In this document: one piece after another, positions 1-5,799 of the stretch
Position numbering within the stretch: the stretch's first letter is position 1
How the letters are laid out: every line of letters begins with the position of its first letter
DNA from: Candidatus Cloacimonas sp. 4484_140
GTDB lineage: Bacteria; Cloacimonadota; Cloacimonadia; JGIOTU-2
Direction: 5' to 3'
DNA: 5,799 nucleotides
NCBI GenBank assembly: GCA_002049945.1
Contig: MVCT01000117.1
Location: 1 to 5,799, forward strand
The notes under the pieces: model-generated
Database searches by the model: none
What the model was told of the DNA's origin: nothing
What the model saw: only the letters and a program-made list of their open reading frames with translations
Made by a program: the position numbers and the translations under genes

Positions 1-1
1 A

Positions 2-1813
2 GTTGCAATGCTTGAAAATGGGCAGGCGATCATTCCATTTGCTTCAGAAAGTGAAGGTGAGATTGAGATAGTTATCACTTCACCAAATTTTGTAGCTTTT
101 GTTGATACGATCGATGTGCTTGAGCAGGCAGTCGATGTGGGCTTGTATGTATATGAAGCAACTTCTGCAATGCAAGCTGGAACTACTTTGGATATAGATT
201 TAACATTAAAAAATTTTGGAACATCCACAGCTTATAGTGTTTCTGCTACACTGAGTTCAAGCAGTTCGATGGTTTCTATTACAACTCCAACCAAGAATTT
301 TGGTGATATTGCTCCGGATGCCACAAGCCAGCAGGGCTATGAGATAGAAATCGATGCAGCATGTCCTGATAATGAGGTGCTGGAATTTACTCTAAATATC
401 TCAACCGGTGCAACTGCAAAGTTCTCATTAATTGTATCGTCTCTTCTATTTGAAGTAACTGATGTGATAGTGAATTCGGCAAGCGGATGGCTCGAGCCCG
501 GACAGAACGATGAGATCCAGGTTACGATCGAAAATATCGGTTCTCTCGATGGAAATAGTATTCAGGGCACACTGGAGGTGCACAGCGATGCAGCAAATGT
601 GACTTCTGCCGGCTTCGATTTTGGCTTGATTCCAATGAATTCTAATTCTTCAGGAATCTTTGATGTAGAGATAGAAAGCAATTGCTTCATAGGAAGGAAT
701 ATTCCATTTGCACTTATGCTTACTGATGTTGATGGCAGAATAACACAGGTATATTTCTCTCTCGAAGTGGGTCCGATCGATAATACTGCTCCAACCGGAC
801 CGGATGAGTTTGGCTATTATGCCTATGACAGTTATGATATCGATTATGATGAGGTCCCGACTTATAATTGGATAGAAATCGATCCTGATGAAGGTGGAAC
901 GGGTCAAGTCATTTATATGGCTGATGATGAATCGAGCACTATTCCTTTGCCATTCACATTCACTTATTACGATGAAGCATTTGATGAGATCACAGTATGC
1001 TCGAATGGCTGGATATCTTTCATAACCAATGATTGGACGAATTTCAGAAATTGGGATATCCCTTCGGCGCTTGGCCCATACGGACAGGTCTGTGCATACT
1101 GGGATGACCTTATTGGAGAGGCATATACAATAGGGGACAGTACCTTCCATCATGATATGAGGATATGTCATTATTATGATGAGCCCAATAACAGATTCAT
1201 CATTGAATGGAACAAGTGTTTCAACAGGTTTGATGATGTTTCTGTAGAAAAATTCGAGCTCATTCTCTTCGATCCTGCATACTATCCTACAGCAAGCGGC
1301 AATGGAGAGATGCAATGCAACTATCATACAATCAGCAATCCTGATGCCACGAGTAACTACTCAACAGTTGGTATAGAGAATCTTATCCAATCTGATGGAG
1401 TCCTTTATACTTATGCGAATATTTATCCAGCAAGTGCTACACCTCTGGAAAATGAGCTTGCCGTCAAATATACCACCGATCCACCCGATTCCTATTATGC
1501 AGTTGATGAAGAACCTGCTGGCATGAAAGGTTCCCTTTTCATCTATCCACAACCCTCTTCCGGCTCGACAGTTATCTATTATTATACAAATGATAAATCA
1601 GCAACAAATCTCTCAGTAGGGATATACAATATCAAGGGACAGTTGGTAAAAGATTTGGGATTTCGTCCGCCCACTGGCGGATCGGATTTCGGATTTTATG
1701 CGGAGTGGAATGGTTATGATGATAATAATAAAAAATCAACTAACGGAATATATTTTGTTAAAATCCATGAAAACAATAATACGGAAATTGGCAAAATTAT
1801 TTTATTAAGATAA
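2..1813 (+). CDS. C-terminal part of a large secreted protein, probably a gingipain-like (C25) peptidase tail with a type IX-style sorting domain (5' end outside window)
   Basis: The frame is open to the left edge (Val-Ala precede the first Met at base 8), so the gene almost certainly starts upstream. Residues below count from that Met. Residues 1-40 look like the end of an Ig-like fold of the kind that follows the catalytic domain in C25 peptidases (gene products acting on a protein at the cell surface). Two CARDB-like beta-sandwich repeats follow (about 45-147 and 148-255), each with one cysteine at an equivalent place (Cys119, Cys226). Residues about 265-500 form an acidic, Tyr/Asp-rich domain beginning near GYYAYDSYDIDYDE, with a CSNGWISF motif near 331. 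Residues 506-601 are a FlgD-like Ig domain (YPQP, IYNIKGQLVK, NGIYFVKI, KIILLR) that matches type IX secretion sorting tails. Export and surface attachment are therefore likely. No catalytic residues lie inside the window, so the peptidase assignment is inference; a non-enzymatic adhesin-like protein is possible. Confidence 0.75.
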   Translation, partial: VAMLENGQAIIPFASESEGEIEIVITSPNFVAFVDTIDVLEQAVDVGLYVYEATSAMQAGTTLDIDLTLKNFGTSTAYSVSATLSSSSSMVSITTPTKNFGDIAPDATSQQGYEIEIDAACPDNEVLEFTLNISTGATAKFSLIVSSLLFEVTDVIVNSASGWLEPGQNDEIQVTIENIGSLDGNSIQGTLEVHSDAANVTSAGFDFGLIPMNSNSSGIFDVEIESNCFIGRNIPFALMLTDVDGRITQVYFSLEVGPIDNTAPTGPDEFGYYAYDSYDIDYDEVPTYNWIEIDPDEGGTGQVIYMADDESSTIPLPFTFTYYDEAFDEITVCSNGWISFITNDWTNFRNWDIPSALGPYGQVCAYWDDLIGEAYTIGDSTFHHDMRICHYYDEPNNRFIIEWNKCFNRFDDVSVEKFELILFDPAYYPTASGNGEMQCNYHTISNPDATSNYSTVGIENLIQSDGVLYTYANIYPASATPLENELAVKYTTDPPDSYYAVDEEPAGMKGSLFIYPQPSSGSTVIYYYTNDKSATNLSVGIYNIKGQLVKDLGFRPPTGGSDFGFYAEWNGYDDNNKKSTNGIYFVKIHENNNTEIGKIILLR

Positions 1814-1820
1814 TGAGTGA

Positions 1821-1826
1821 AAGGAG
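1821..1826 (+). promoter_or_regulatory. Ribosome binding site of the tldD-family gene
   Basis: AAGGAG lies six bases before the ATG at 1833, in a 19-base gap after the stop codon of the upstream gene. This fixes the start of the tldD-family reading frame and shows that the gene was, at least recently, translated as part of a closely spaced unit. Confidence 0.8.
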
Positions 1827-1832
1827 TTTTCA

Positions 1833-3099
1833 ATGAAAAACCTAACACAATTAGCCCTGGATGCCGCAGTATTGCACGGCGCTTCCTATGCTGATATACG
1901 AATTATTCAGTCGAAGAATCAGAGGATCTATGTGAAGAACGGGGAAGTTGAGACGCTGAATAATACAGAGAGTATTGGTTTCGGGATTCGAGTTATTGCG
2001 AACGGTTCGTGGGGATTTGCTTCAAGCTCTATTGTAACTAAACCTGAAATAAAGATCGTTGCAAAGCGCGCAGTTGAGATCGCAAAAGCATCGGCGACTC
2101 TTCGCAAAGACAGTGTTCGTCTTGCTCCGGAACCTGTACAACAGGACATCTGGACTTCACCCTATTTGATCGATCCCTTTAAAGTACCTCTTGAAGAAAA
2201 ATTGGATCTGCTTTTTAAGATCGATTCAATTCTCAGAAAGGATGAAAAGATCAAGGTTGCTGAGTCTGAAATGAATTTCTGGAGAGAGCATCAATGGCTT
2301 GCAACAACAGAAGGCACTTTTATCGAGCAGATACTCCTTCGAAGCGGAGCGGGATATTATGCTACGGCAGTTGATGGACCCAATGTACAAACGCGTTCCT
2401 ATCCGCAATCCCATGGGGGACAGCATACTCAAATGGGTTATGAGTTCATACTTAGTACACCTTTCGTGGAAAATGCCGAGAGGGTTCGTGAAGAAGCTGT
2501 TGCTTTGCTTTCCGCGCCTGACTGTCCTCGTTGCGGATTCCACAGTTCCGACCGGGCTTGCTACTTTTGGATACGATGATGACGGTGTAGGTGCTCAGCG
2601 TTACCATATGATACAGAACGGACTGTATAAGATGTATCTCACTAATAGGGAGCTGGCACACGTAATCGGCGACAAGCGAAGCAGGGGCTGTAATCGTGCT
2701 GACGGGTACAGCAATATTCCTATGATCCGAATGATAAATATTTCGCTTATGCCTGTGCAGGGAACATTGGATGAGCTTATTGCAGATACAAAGAATGGAC
2801 TTTTCGTTGAAACCAACAAAACATGGAGCATTGACCAGCGCAGATTGAATTTCCAGTTCACTACAGAAATCGGATGGGAAATCAAGAACGGCAAGAAAGT
2901 ACGAATGGTGAAGAATCCCACTTATCAGGGAATAACACCTCAGTTCTGGCAGAGCTGCGATGCCATTTGCGGTGAAGAAGAATGGCAGCTTTACGGCGTG
3001 CCGAATTGTGGAAAAGGACAGCCGGGACAGCGAGCTGAGATGTCACACGGTGCTGCACCATCCCGATTCAAGAAGGTTACAGTCGGAGCAGGAAAATAA
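1833..3099 (+). pseudogene. tldD: TldD/PmbA-family metallopeptidase gene, disrupted by an internal frame-shifting deletion that removes the HExxxH motif
   Basis: TldD-type proteins, usually paired with TldE/PmbA, are cytoplasmic metallopeptidases that trim unfolded peptides; they mature microcin B17 in E. coli. The N-terminal half (1833 to about 2528) is canonical: YADIRI, a VKNGEVE strand, GFGIRVIANGSWGFAS, and a helix ending ALLSAPDCP (Pro232). The C-terminal half continues in a different frame from about 2527 to the stop at 3097: LVADSTVPTGLATFGYDDDG, RADGYSNIPMIRM, WSIDQRRLNFQF, NPTYQGITPQFW, NCGKGQPGQ, SHGAAPSRF. Family members normally have about 60 residues between these halves, including HESxGHxxELDR, whose histidines bind the metal. 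All of that is absent. The third ligand, a cysteine, is retained (codon 3007-3009). In the first frame translation stops at 2577-2579, giving 248 residues with a foreign 16-residue tail. No other lesion is visible, so this is either a recent deletion or an assembly error. Family assignment is firm. Confidence 0.88.
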
Positions 3100-3104
3100 A
3101 AGGA
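3098..3104 (+). promoter_or_regulatory. Ribosome binding site of the lipoprotein gene, overlapping the tldD stop
   Basis: AAAAGGA sits five bases before a GTG codon at 3110 and overlaps the TAA stop (3097-3099) of the upstream gene. It selects GTG 3110 as the start; the longer in-frame ATG at 2960 lies inside the tldD coding sequence and would destroy the lipoprotein signal peptide context. The overlap suggests translational coupling. Confidence 0.75.
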
Positions 3105-3109
3105 ATCCT

Positions 3110-4720
3110 GTGAAAAAGATCAGATACCTCTTTTTAATATTTGCATTATTTGTAATGATCAATGCCTGTTCGATCTTACAGCCCTATTCAGTAAAAAAGA
3201 TAGCTCCATCTATTCCCAAGCAGTATCGTGAAAAAGTGCTTGAAAGTCTTGAAGAAGCAGGCAGCAACAAAAAAGAACTTTTAAAAGTCCTGTATCATTA
3301 CAAAGATCATCCGCTTAAATTGGAAGCTGCATCATTTCTGATCGCTTTTATGCCCGACCACTGTTTCGCAGACGTTTCACTCGTCGATTCTCTCGGAAAT
3401 CCGGTGGCTTTGAATGTTATGGATTTCGATACTGCATTGGAAGTTCAAGCTTATATCGATTCACTTGAAACACAGATCGGAGACCTGCGCTACAAGCTGA
3501 TAGAAAAAAGAGAGGATGTAACGACAATGTCAGCTGATCTCCTCACTACTCATATTGATATGGCATTTCTTGCTTATGAAACCTTACCCTGGACAAACCA
3601 ATATAGCTGGGATGATTTTAGAGAATACATACTGCCATACAGGGGCTCATCAGAGCCATTATCTAACTGGAGATTATATTTCTGGTATGAGTTTGCTTCT
3701 TTACGAGACTCCGCAAAAGATCCACTTGAACTTGCCTATTCCATCAACGATTCAGCACGGAAGATGTTTACTTTTAAAGATGTGTTTTATTATCATCCTG
3801 CCGATCTGGGGCTCGAAGAAATGCTCAAGAATGGGTTTGGCAGATGCGAAGATATGACCAATTTTTCCATCTATGCAATGCGTGCTAATGGATTGGCTTT
3901 GACAAGTGATTTCACTCCATACTGGCCTGATCGTTCCAATAATCATGCGTGGAATGCTATCATTCTGCCGGATGGAGAAGTGATGCCTTTTATGGGTTCT
4001 GAAGCAAATCCAGGAAGTTATAATCTGCAAAAAAGGATCGCAAAAGTATATAGGAAACTCTTCTCGCAGGAACAAGGTACACTTGCCGAAATACTGCCCG
4101 ATTCCATAAAAGCTCCGCCATGGCTGGGATATAAAAATTTCAAAGATGTGACTGATAAATATGTACAGGTTTCTGATGTGATAGTTCCTGTAAATCAGGA
4201 CAAACCCTTTGCCTATATTGCGGTTTTCAATGATAATGATTGGAAGCCCATTCACTGGGGAAGTGTGGATAGTATGAGGAATATCACTTTCTCAGACATG
4301 GGTAGAAATATTGCGTATCTCCCTGTATTTTATGAAGTTGTGGACACGATCATAGTCGAAGGTAAAGAAAAACCGAAATATGAACCAATTCCAGCAGGCG
4401 CACCTTTTATTTTGAGTGAAGAGGGTGATGTTATTGCATATGATAATGAAGCTGTTGATCTACGTGAACAAGTAAATAATGAGTTCGTAATGCATAAAAC
4501 AGGTCATGGGGGAATCAATAAGGTCAAAATTGACAGCACTTATACCTGGTTTGTTTGGACTGAGGACGAATGGCAAGAGATCATTGATACAACTGCAACT
4601 GCCGACTCTTTAGTGTTTGAATATTATTATCCGGAATCTTTATATAAAGTAGAAGAGGAGACGCTTCATCCCGATCCGAGGATTTTCACGGTCGAGGAAG
4701 GGGAAGTTATTTTTTGGTAA
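3110..4720 (+). CDS. Transglutaminase-like domain lipoprotein (536 aa, GTG start)
   Basis: The protein opens with MKKIRYLFLIFALFVMINAC, a lipoprotein signal peptide with a lipobox ending at Cys20, so it should be anchored on the periplasmic face of a membrane. A mostly helical stretch follows (about 30-235). A transglutaminase-like core comes next: GFGRCEDMTNFSIYAMRANG gives the candidate catalytic Cys246, and NNHAWNAI gives His279. The third member of the triad is not the usual Asp in a WxxxDP context. Glu298 in FMGSEANPG is the best-placed candidate, with Asp288 in a tight LPDGE turn less likely. The remainder (about 310-536) appears to be beta-rich and has DVTDKYVQVSDV and AYIAVFNDNDWKPIHWG. 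Similar lipoproteins with a GAxE-type motif occur in Bacteroidetes, to my recollection. This fold can serve as a protease, cross-linker or peptide N-glycanase relative, and the substrate is unknown. It is probably co-transcribed with the tldD-family gene. Confidence 0.82.
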   Translation: MKKIRYLFLIFALFVMINACSILQPYSVKKIAPSIPKQYREKVLESLEEAGSNKKELLKVLYHYKDHPLKLEAASFLIAFMPDHCFADVSLVDSLGNPVALNVMDFDTALEVQAYIDSLETQIGDLRYKLIEKREDVTTMSADLLTTHIDMAFLAYETLPWTNQYSWDDFREYILPYRGSSEPLSNWRLYFWYEFASLRDSAKDPLELAYSINDSARKMFTFKDVFYYHPADLGLEEMLKNGFGRCEDMTNFSIYAMRANGLALTSDFTPYWPDRSNNHAWNAIILPDGEVMPFMGSEANPGSYNLQKRIAKVYRKLFSQEQGTLAEILPDSIKAPPWLGYKNFKDVTDKYVQVSDVIVPVNQDKPFAYIAVFNDNDWKPIHWGSVDSMRNITFSDMGRNIAYLPVFYEVVDTIIVEGKEKPKYEPIPAGAPFILSEEGDVIAYDNEAVDLREQVNNEFVMHKTGHGGINKVKIDSTYTWFVWTEDEWQEIIDTTATADSLVFEYYYPESLYKVEEETLHPDPRIFTVEEGEVIFW

Positions 4721-4770
4721 GGTAAATAGCTCTCATTCTAAACTCTGATAAACCAAAAAAGAGGTAACCA

Positions 4771-4806
4771 TCCGTCTTCGCTACGCTACGCCGTGGCAGG
4801 CAGAGA
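4771..4806. repeat. GC-rich dispersed-repeat-like patch
   Basis: A 36-base patch that is about two-thirds G+C stands out in AT-rich surroundings. It contains a tandem GCTAC duplication (TTCGCTACGCTACGCCG) and a small stem GCTAC/GTGGC with a three-base loop at 4785-4797. Its wording resembles the TTCGCTACG-type intergenic repeats seen in many environmental bacterial genomes, but that is recollection and copy number cannot be seen in one window. Confidence 0.4.
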
Positions 4807-4848
4807 AAATATCACTTTAGAAAAGGTAATTCCAAATAAATATGGCAT

Positions 4849-4876
4849 GTCATTCCTTCCGAAAGAGGGAATCCAG
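4849..4876. repeat. GTCATTCC...GGAATCCAG palindromic intergenic repeat
   Basis: ATTCCTTC (4852-4859) pairs with GAGGGAAT (4865-4872) around a CGAAA loop, an 8-bp stem with one G-T pair. The wider wording GTCATTCC...CGAAA...GGGAATCCAG is the pattern of a widespread family of short palindromic intergenic repeats in bacterial genomes. It lacks a T-tract, so it is not a classical terminator. Confidence 0.55.
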
Positions 4877-4886
4877 ATTATGTTAA

Positions 4887-4931
4887 GAAGGCGAGAATTT
4901 GCATTCTCGCTTTCAGTGTTTTTATATTTTT
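4887..4931 (+). terminator. Hairpin and T-rich tail, probable terminator of the + strand unit
   Basis: GCGAGAAT (4891-4898) pairs perfectly with ATTCTCGC (4903-4910) around TTGC. Flanking GAAG (4887-4890) and TTTC (4911-4914) extend the stem to 12 bp with one G-T pair. The sequence after it is T-rich (AGTGTTTTTATATTTTT), though the T run starts a few bases late for an ideal intrinsic terminator. It lies about 167 bases after the lipoprotein stop. It could instead be one more member of the local palindrome cluster. Confidence 0.45.
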
Positions 4932-4967
4932 CGGGTGAATAGATTATATCACAAGCAATTTCCTTCT

Positions 4968-4992
4968 TGTTCCCAAATTGCATTTGGGAACA
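4968..4992. repeat. 11-bp inverted repeat, REP-like (GTTCCC...GGGAAC)
   Basis: GTTCCCAAAT (4969-4978) is the exact reverse complement of ATTTGGGAAC (4982-4991), with a TGC loop, and one more T-A pair closes the outside. Neither strand has a T-tract after it, so a terminator is unlikely. GTTCCCAA...TTGGGAAC palindromes recur in several bacterial groups as extragenic repeats, from memory. Confidence 0.55.
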
Positions 4993-5130
4993 CTATTGTC
5001 AAAGAAATTGTATTTCGAAAATATTTATTCTCTTCTACAAAAAAAATCAACGTAAAACTTTTCAAAAAACCGCGTCCCCAAATATCAAGAAAGCTTTCGG
5101 GAGAACGAGCAGAAATATGTGGAATCACAT

Positions 5131-5235
5131 AAGCGTAATTATAATAATTTTCTCTTTATTCTCTGTATCCACTGTGCCCTCTGTGGTGCAGATATTATTT
5201 TGCTTTTGTTTCTTTTAATTAGAAGCGTAATTATA
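5131..5235. repeat. 13-bp direct repeats flanking a 79-bp insert-like segment
   Basis: AAGCGTAATTATA occurs at 5131-5143 and identically at 5223-5235, a spacing of 92 bases. The segment between them (5144-5222) carries the CTCTGT repeat. The right copy includes the stop codon (5231-5233, read on the - strand) of the aldehyde dehydrogenase gene. The arrangement looks like a target duplication around an inserted short element. A chance repeat in AT-rich DNA is less likely at 13 of 13 identity so close together. Confidence 0.6.
5161..5187. repeat. Three tandem 9-base units of the CTCTGTGxx type
   Basis: CTCTGTATC, CACTGTGCC and CTCTGTGGT follow one another with a 9-base period. This wording (CTCTGTG...CCTCTGTGGTG, or CCACAGAGG on the other strand) matches a dispersed short repeat that I recall from many environmental bacterial genomes. 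It lies inside the segment bounded by the 13-bp direct repeats. Confidence 0.5.
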
Positions 5236-5799
5236 TGACCAACAACTTCAACTCGGTCATCTCCTCAATCGAATAGCGGACTCCTTCACGTCCGAAACCT
5301 GAATTTTTCACACCGCCGTAGGGCATCCGGTCAACTCGGAAGGTAGGGGTGTTATTTATGATCACACCTCCAACCTCGAGTTCCTTGAAAGCATATTTGA
5401 TGTGCTTCAAATTATTTGTAAAGACTCCGGCTTGGAGTCCATAGATAGAATTATTTACCATCTCAACTGCACGCTCGAATTCCTTAAAAGGTGTAAGTGT
5501 CACAACCGGTGCAAAAACCTCGTTCTTCTCGACCTTCATTTTGGGTGTAGTTTTGGTTAGAATAGTTGCTTCGAGTTTTGTTCCTTCTCTTTTTCCTCCA
5601 CATAAAATTTCTGCTCCATGTTCAACTGCTTCATTGATCCAGTTCTCTGCTCGAATTGCTTCCCGTTCAGAGATCATGCAATTTAGAAATGCCTTCTCAT
5701 CGAGAGGGTGTCCGAGTTTAATATTTTTTGTTTTTTCAACAAATTTCCTTTTGAATTCCTCAGATATAGAATCATGAACAAATATTCGCTGCGTGTGGA
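5231..5799 (-). CDS. NAD(P)-dependent aldehyde dehydrogenase, C-terminal 188 residues (5' end outside window)
   Basis: The reverse strand is open from the right edge to the TAA at 5233-5231. The first Met of the longest ATG-started stretch (5677) is internal; the frame reads HTQRIFVHDSISEEF from the edge, matching the aldehyde dehydrogenase segment just after the catalytic cysteine, which should lie a few residues outside the window. Further family marks are LGHPLDEKAF, the KNEVFAPVV motif whose Glu (codon 5521-5519) contacts the nicotinamide ribose in the family, NNSIYGLQAGVFTNN, and the C-terminal MPYGGVKNSGFGREGVRYSIEEMTELKLLVI-type ending, which resembles lactaldehyde dehydrogenase or GapN-like members. 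These soluble enzymes oxidise an aldehyde to an acid with NAD(P)+. The exact substrate cannot be told from this half. The gene converges on the lipoprotein gene and is not part of that operon. Confidence 0.93.
   Translation of the reverse strand, partial: HTQRIFVHDSISEEFKRKFVEKTKNIKLGHPLDEKAFLNCMISEREAIRAENWINEAVEHGAEILCGGKREGTKLEATILTKTTPKMKVEKNEVFAPVVTLTPFKEFERAVEMVNNSIYGLQAGVFTNNLKHIKYAFKELEVGGVIINNTPTFRVDRMPYGGVKNSGFGREGVRYSIEEMTELKLLVI

Larger units (their letters stand above)
4721..5230. other. Gene-free convergent intergenic region rich in small repeats
   Basis: About 510 bases separate the stop of the lipoprotein gene from the stop of the oppositely oriented aldehyde dehydrogenase gene. 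The open frames inside it are short, lysine/phenylalanine-rich or repeat-derived, and have no recognisable domain, so I see no gene. It holds, in order, a GC-rich patch, an ATTCC...GGAAT palindrome, a perfect GC-topped hairpin with a following T-rich stretch, a GTTCCC...GGGAAC palindrome, and a CTCTGT repeat between 13-bp direct repeats. Because the flanking genes converge, no promoter is expected here. The stretch from about 4993 to 5130 is AT-rich with no structure that I can name. Confidence 0.7.

Noticed and set aside
2299..2529. Second frame upstream of the tldD joint as a separate gene start
   Set aside because: Its residues before about 2527 do not resemble the TldD family, whereas the overlapping first frame does; this part is only the shadow of the real coding sequence.
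2520..2535. Programmed ribosomal frameshift in the tldD-family gene
   Set aside because: No slippery heptamer is visible at the joint, and a frameshift would not explain the missing block of about 60 conserved residues.
2960..3109. Upstream in-frame ATG extending the lipoprotein gene by 50 residues
   Set aside because: The extension lies inside the conserved tldD 3' coding sequence, has no ribosome binding site and would bury the lipoprotein signal peptide; GTG 3110 has both a good site and a proper signal peptide.
4710..4760. TTTTTTGGT (4710-4718) and ACCAAAAAA (4752-4760) as a terminator stem
   Set aside because: The arms are 9 bp of mostly A-T pairs with a 33-base spacer and no T-tract after the right arm; the left arm is also the end of the lipoprotein coding sequence. 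Chance is the simpler explanation.
4771..5187. CRISPR array
   Set aside because: The repeats are different sequences, irregularly spaced and mostly self-complementary; there is no uniform direct repeat and spacer pattern.
4899..5218. Two overlapping open frames of 77 and 83 codons on the + strand
   Set aside because: Both run through the hairpins and the CTCTGT repeat, have low-complexity Lys/Phe/Ile composition, no domain and no convincing ribosome binding site.

Overview
The window most resembles a fragment of a genome from the Candidatus Cloacimonadota or a related FCB-group lineage. This is judged from the AT-rich coding style and from a large secreted protein that ends in a FlgD-like, type IX secretion-style sorting domain (YPQP...IYNIKGQLVKDL...WNGYDDN...NGIYFVKI...KIILLR). 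A transglutaminase-like lipoprotein of a kind common in Bacteroidetes-like genomes points the same way. The taxonomic call is an inference from protein style, not from a marker gene.

Layout: three genes lie on the + strand and one on the - strand, converging on it. (1) Positions 2-1813 are the 3' part of a large secreted protein, probably the non-catalytic tail of a gingipain-like (C25) peptidase. (2) Positions 1833-3099 are a tldD-family metallopeptidase gene, closely spaced behind it with a good ribosome binding site. It is broken: at about position 2526 the reading frame jumps from one frame to another, and the conserved segment carrying the family's HExxxH metal-binding motif is missing. 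(3) Positions 3110-4720 encode a lipoprotein with a transglutaminase-like domain (Cys246, His279). Its ribosome binding site overlaps the tldD stop codon. (4) Positions 4721-5230 are a gene-free stretch of about 510 bases between convergent genes. It holds a GC-rich patch, three hairpin-forming palindromes and a CTCTGT-type repeat flanked by 13-bp direct repeats. (5) Positions 5231-5799 on the - strand are the C-terminal part of an NAD(P)-dependent aldehyde dehydrogenase that runs out of the window just before its expected catalytic cysteine.

The three + strand genes are spaced like one transcription unit. All three relate loosely to protein cleavage or protein modification (C25-type secreted protein, TldD, transglutaminase/protease-fold lipoprotein), but nothing in the sequence proves a shared pathway. 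I do not see a clearly new biological system here. The best leads are the active-site-removing deletion in tldD and the repeat cluster, especially the repeat-like insert at the aldehyde dehydrogenase stop codon with an apparent target duplication.
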